A stretch of 5,354 nucleotides of DNA from Planctomycetota bacterium. Its GTDB lineage: Bacteria > Planctomycetota > Phycisphaerae > Sedimentisphaerales > Anaerohalosphaeraceae. The DNA is taken from positions 1 to 5,354 of the forward strand of contig DAOVVQ010000264.1 of assembly GCA_030637065.1 (NCBI GenBank), read 5' to 3'. Below are positions 5,134-5,354 of the stretch, in pieces (positions within the stretch are counted from its first letter, which is position 1; the number at the start of each line of letters is the position of its first letter). The notes under the pieces were generated by a model, which saw only the letters and a program-made list of their open reading frames with translations, made no database searches and was not told the DNA's origin. The translations under genes and the position numbers were made by a program.

Positions 5134-5354
5134 ATGCCTCGTCGCAAGCGTAAAAATTTGGGCAATATCGTTTATCACGTTTTAAATCGTGCCAATGGTC
5201 GTTTGCGCCTTTTCAAGAAGGCCGGTGATTTTGAAGCCTTTGAACGGGTTTTAGCGGAAGGTCTGGAGCATTTTCCGATGCGTTTGCTGGGCTACTGCCT
5301 GATGGGCAATCATTGGCATCTTTTGTTGTGGCCTCGTGAAGATGGGGACTTGTC
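5134..5354 (+). CDS. RAYT-type (REP-associated, Y1/HUH) transposase, 5' part
   Basis: The frame is open for 73 codons from ATG 5134 to the right edge, with an in-frame TGA at 5122-5124 closing it upstream. The protein begins MPRRKRK, followed by NIVYHVLNRANGR near 11-23, FKKAGDFEAFERVLAEG near 27-43, and YCLMGNHWHLLLWPREDGD near 55-72. H60 and H62 form the His-x-His metal site of HUH single-strand transposases in the Y1 (IS200-like) superfamily. The N-terminal wording and WPREDGDL are typical of REP-associated tyrosine transposases, which act on palindromic REP sequences and are usually single-copy chromosomal genes. The catalytic Tyr lies beyond the edge, so activity cannot be judged. There is no strong Shine-Dalgarno site, only GAGTAAG upstream. 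Copy 2 of the GTCAGGA element lies just before it. Confidence 0.9.
   Translation, partial: MPRRKRKNLGNIVYHVLNRANGRLRLFKKAGDFEAFERVLAEGLEHFPMRLLGYCLMGNHWHLLLWPREDGDL

Noticed and set aside
5344..5354. GACTTGTC shared by the window end and the trp leader (1369-1376)
   Set aside because: An eight-base match is expected by chance in a window this size, and both copies lie in coding sequence with separate explanations.

Overview
The window looks like chromosomal DNA of a Gram-negative, probably environmental and polysaccharide-degrading bacterium of roughly 50% GC. The pointers are a cellobiose phosphorylase, an enteric-style trp attenuator, dispersed short repeats and a RAYT-type (REP-associated) transposase. 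This mix brings to mind Planctomycetota/Phycisphaerae-type genomes, but the sequence does not prove any phylum and the assignment is a low-confidence inference.

Layout. Bases 1-1192 (minus strand) hold the N-terminal half of a GH94 cellobiose phosphorylase, which runs off the left edge and starts at a GTG. Bases 1193-1652 form a dense regulatory interval. It has back-to-back promoters for the GH94 gene (minus) and the trp genes (plus), and an 18-codon trp leader peptide with tandem Trp codons. An attenuator ending in a strong intrinsic terminator follows, then a block of short tandem repeats, including an 8.6-copy heptamer array that ends six bases before the trpE start. Bases 1653-3248 encode anthranilate synthase component I (trpE) and 3287-3892 encode its glutamine amidotransferase (trpG). 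Next come an unrecognised polytopic membrane protein (3932-4783), a 78-residue cysteine-containing small protein (4794-5030) and the 5' end of a RAYT/Y1 transposase gene (5134 to the right edge).

How it works together. TrpE and TrpG form anthranilate synthase, the committed step of tryptophan synthesis. The leader region reads as classical ribosome-mediated attenuation: translation of the two adjacent Trp codons senses charged tRNA-Trp and decides between an antiterminator and the terminator at 1427-1463. TrpE also keeps the residues associated with feedback inhibition by tryptophan, so control appears to act at two levels. No other trp gene follows trpG, so this is an attenuated trpEG unit split from the rest of the pathway. 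The GH94 gene is transcribed divergently and has no evident metabolic link beyond possible shared promoter-region control.

The right-hand third carries signs of repeat and transposon activity. Two copies of a GTCAGGA-centred element flank the small gene next to the RAYT gene. One copy, a perfect 12-bp-stem hairpin, encodes part of the C-terminus of the membrane protein. The heptamer array upstream of trpE has a short inverted match just after trpG, and trpE shows an abrupt codon-usage change near 2892, so the trp segment may be mosaic.
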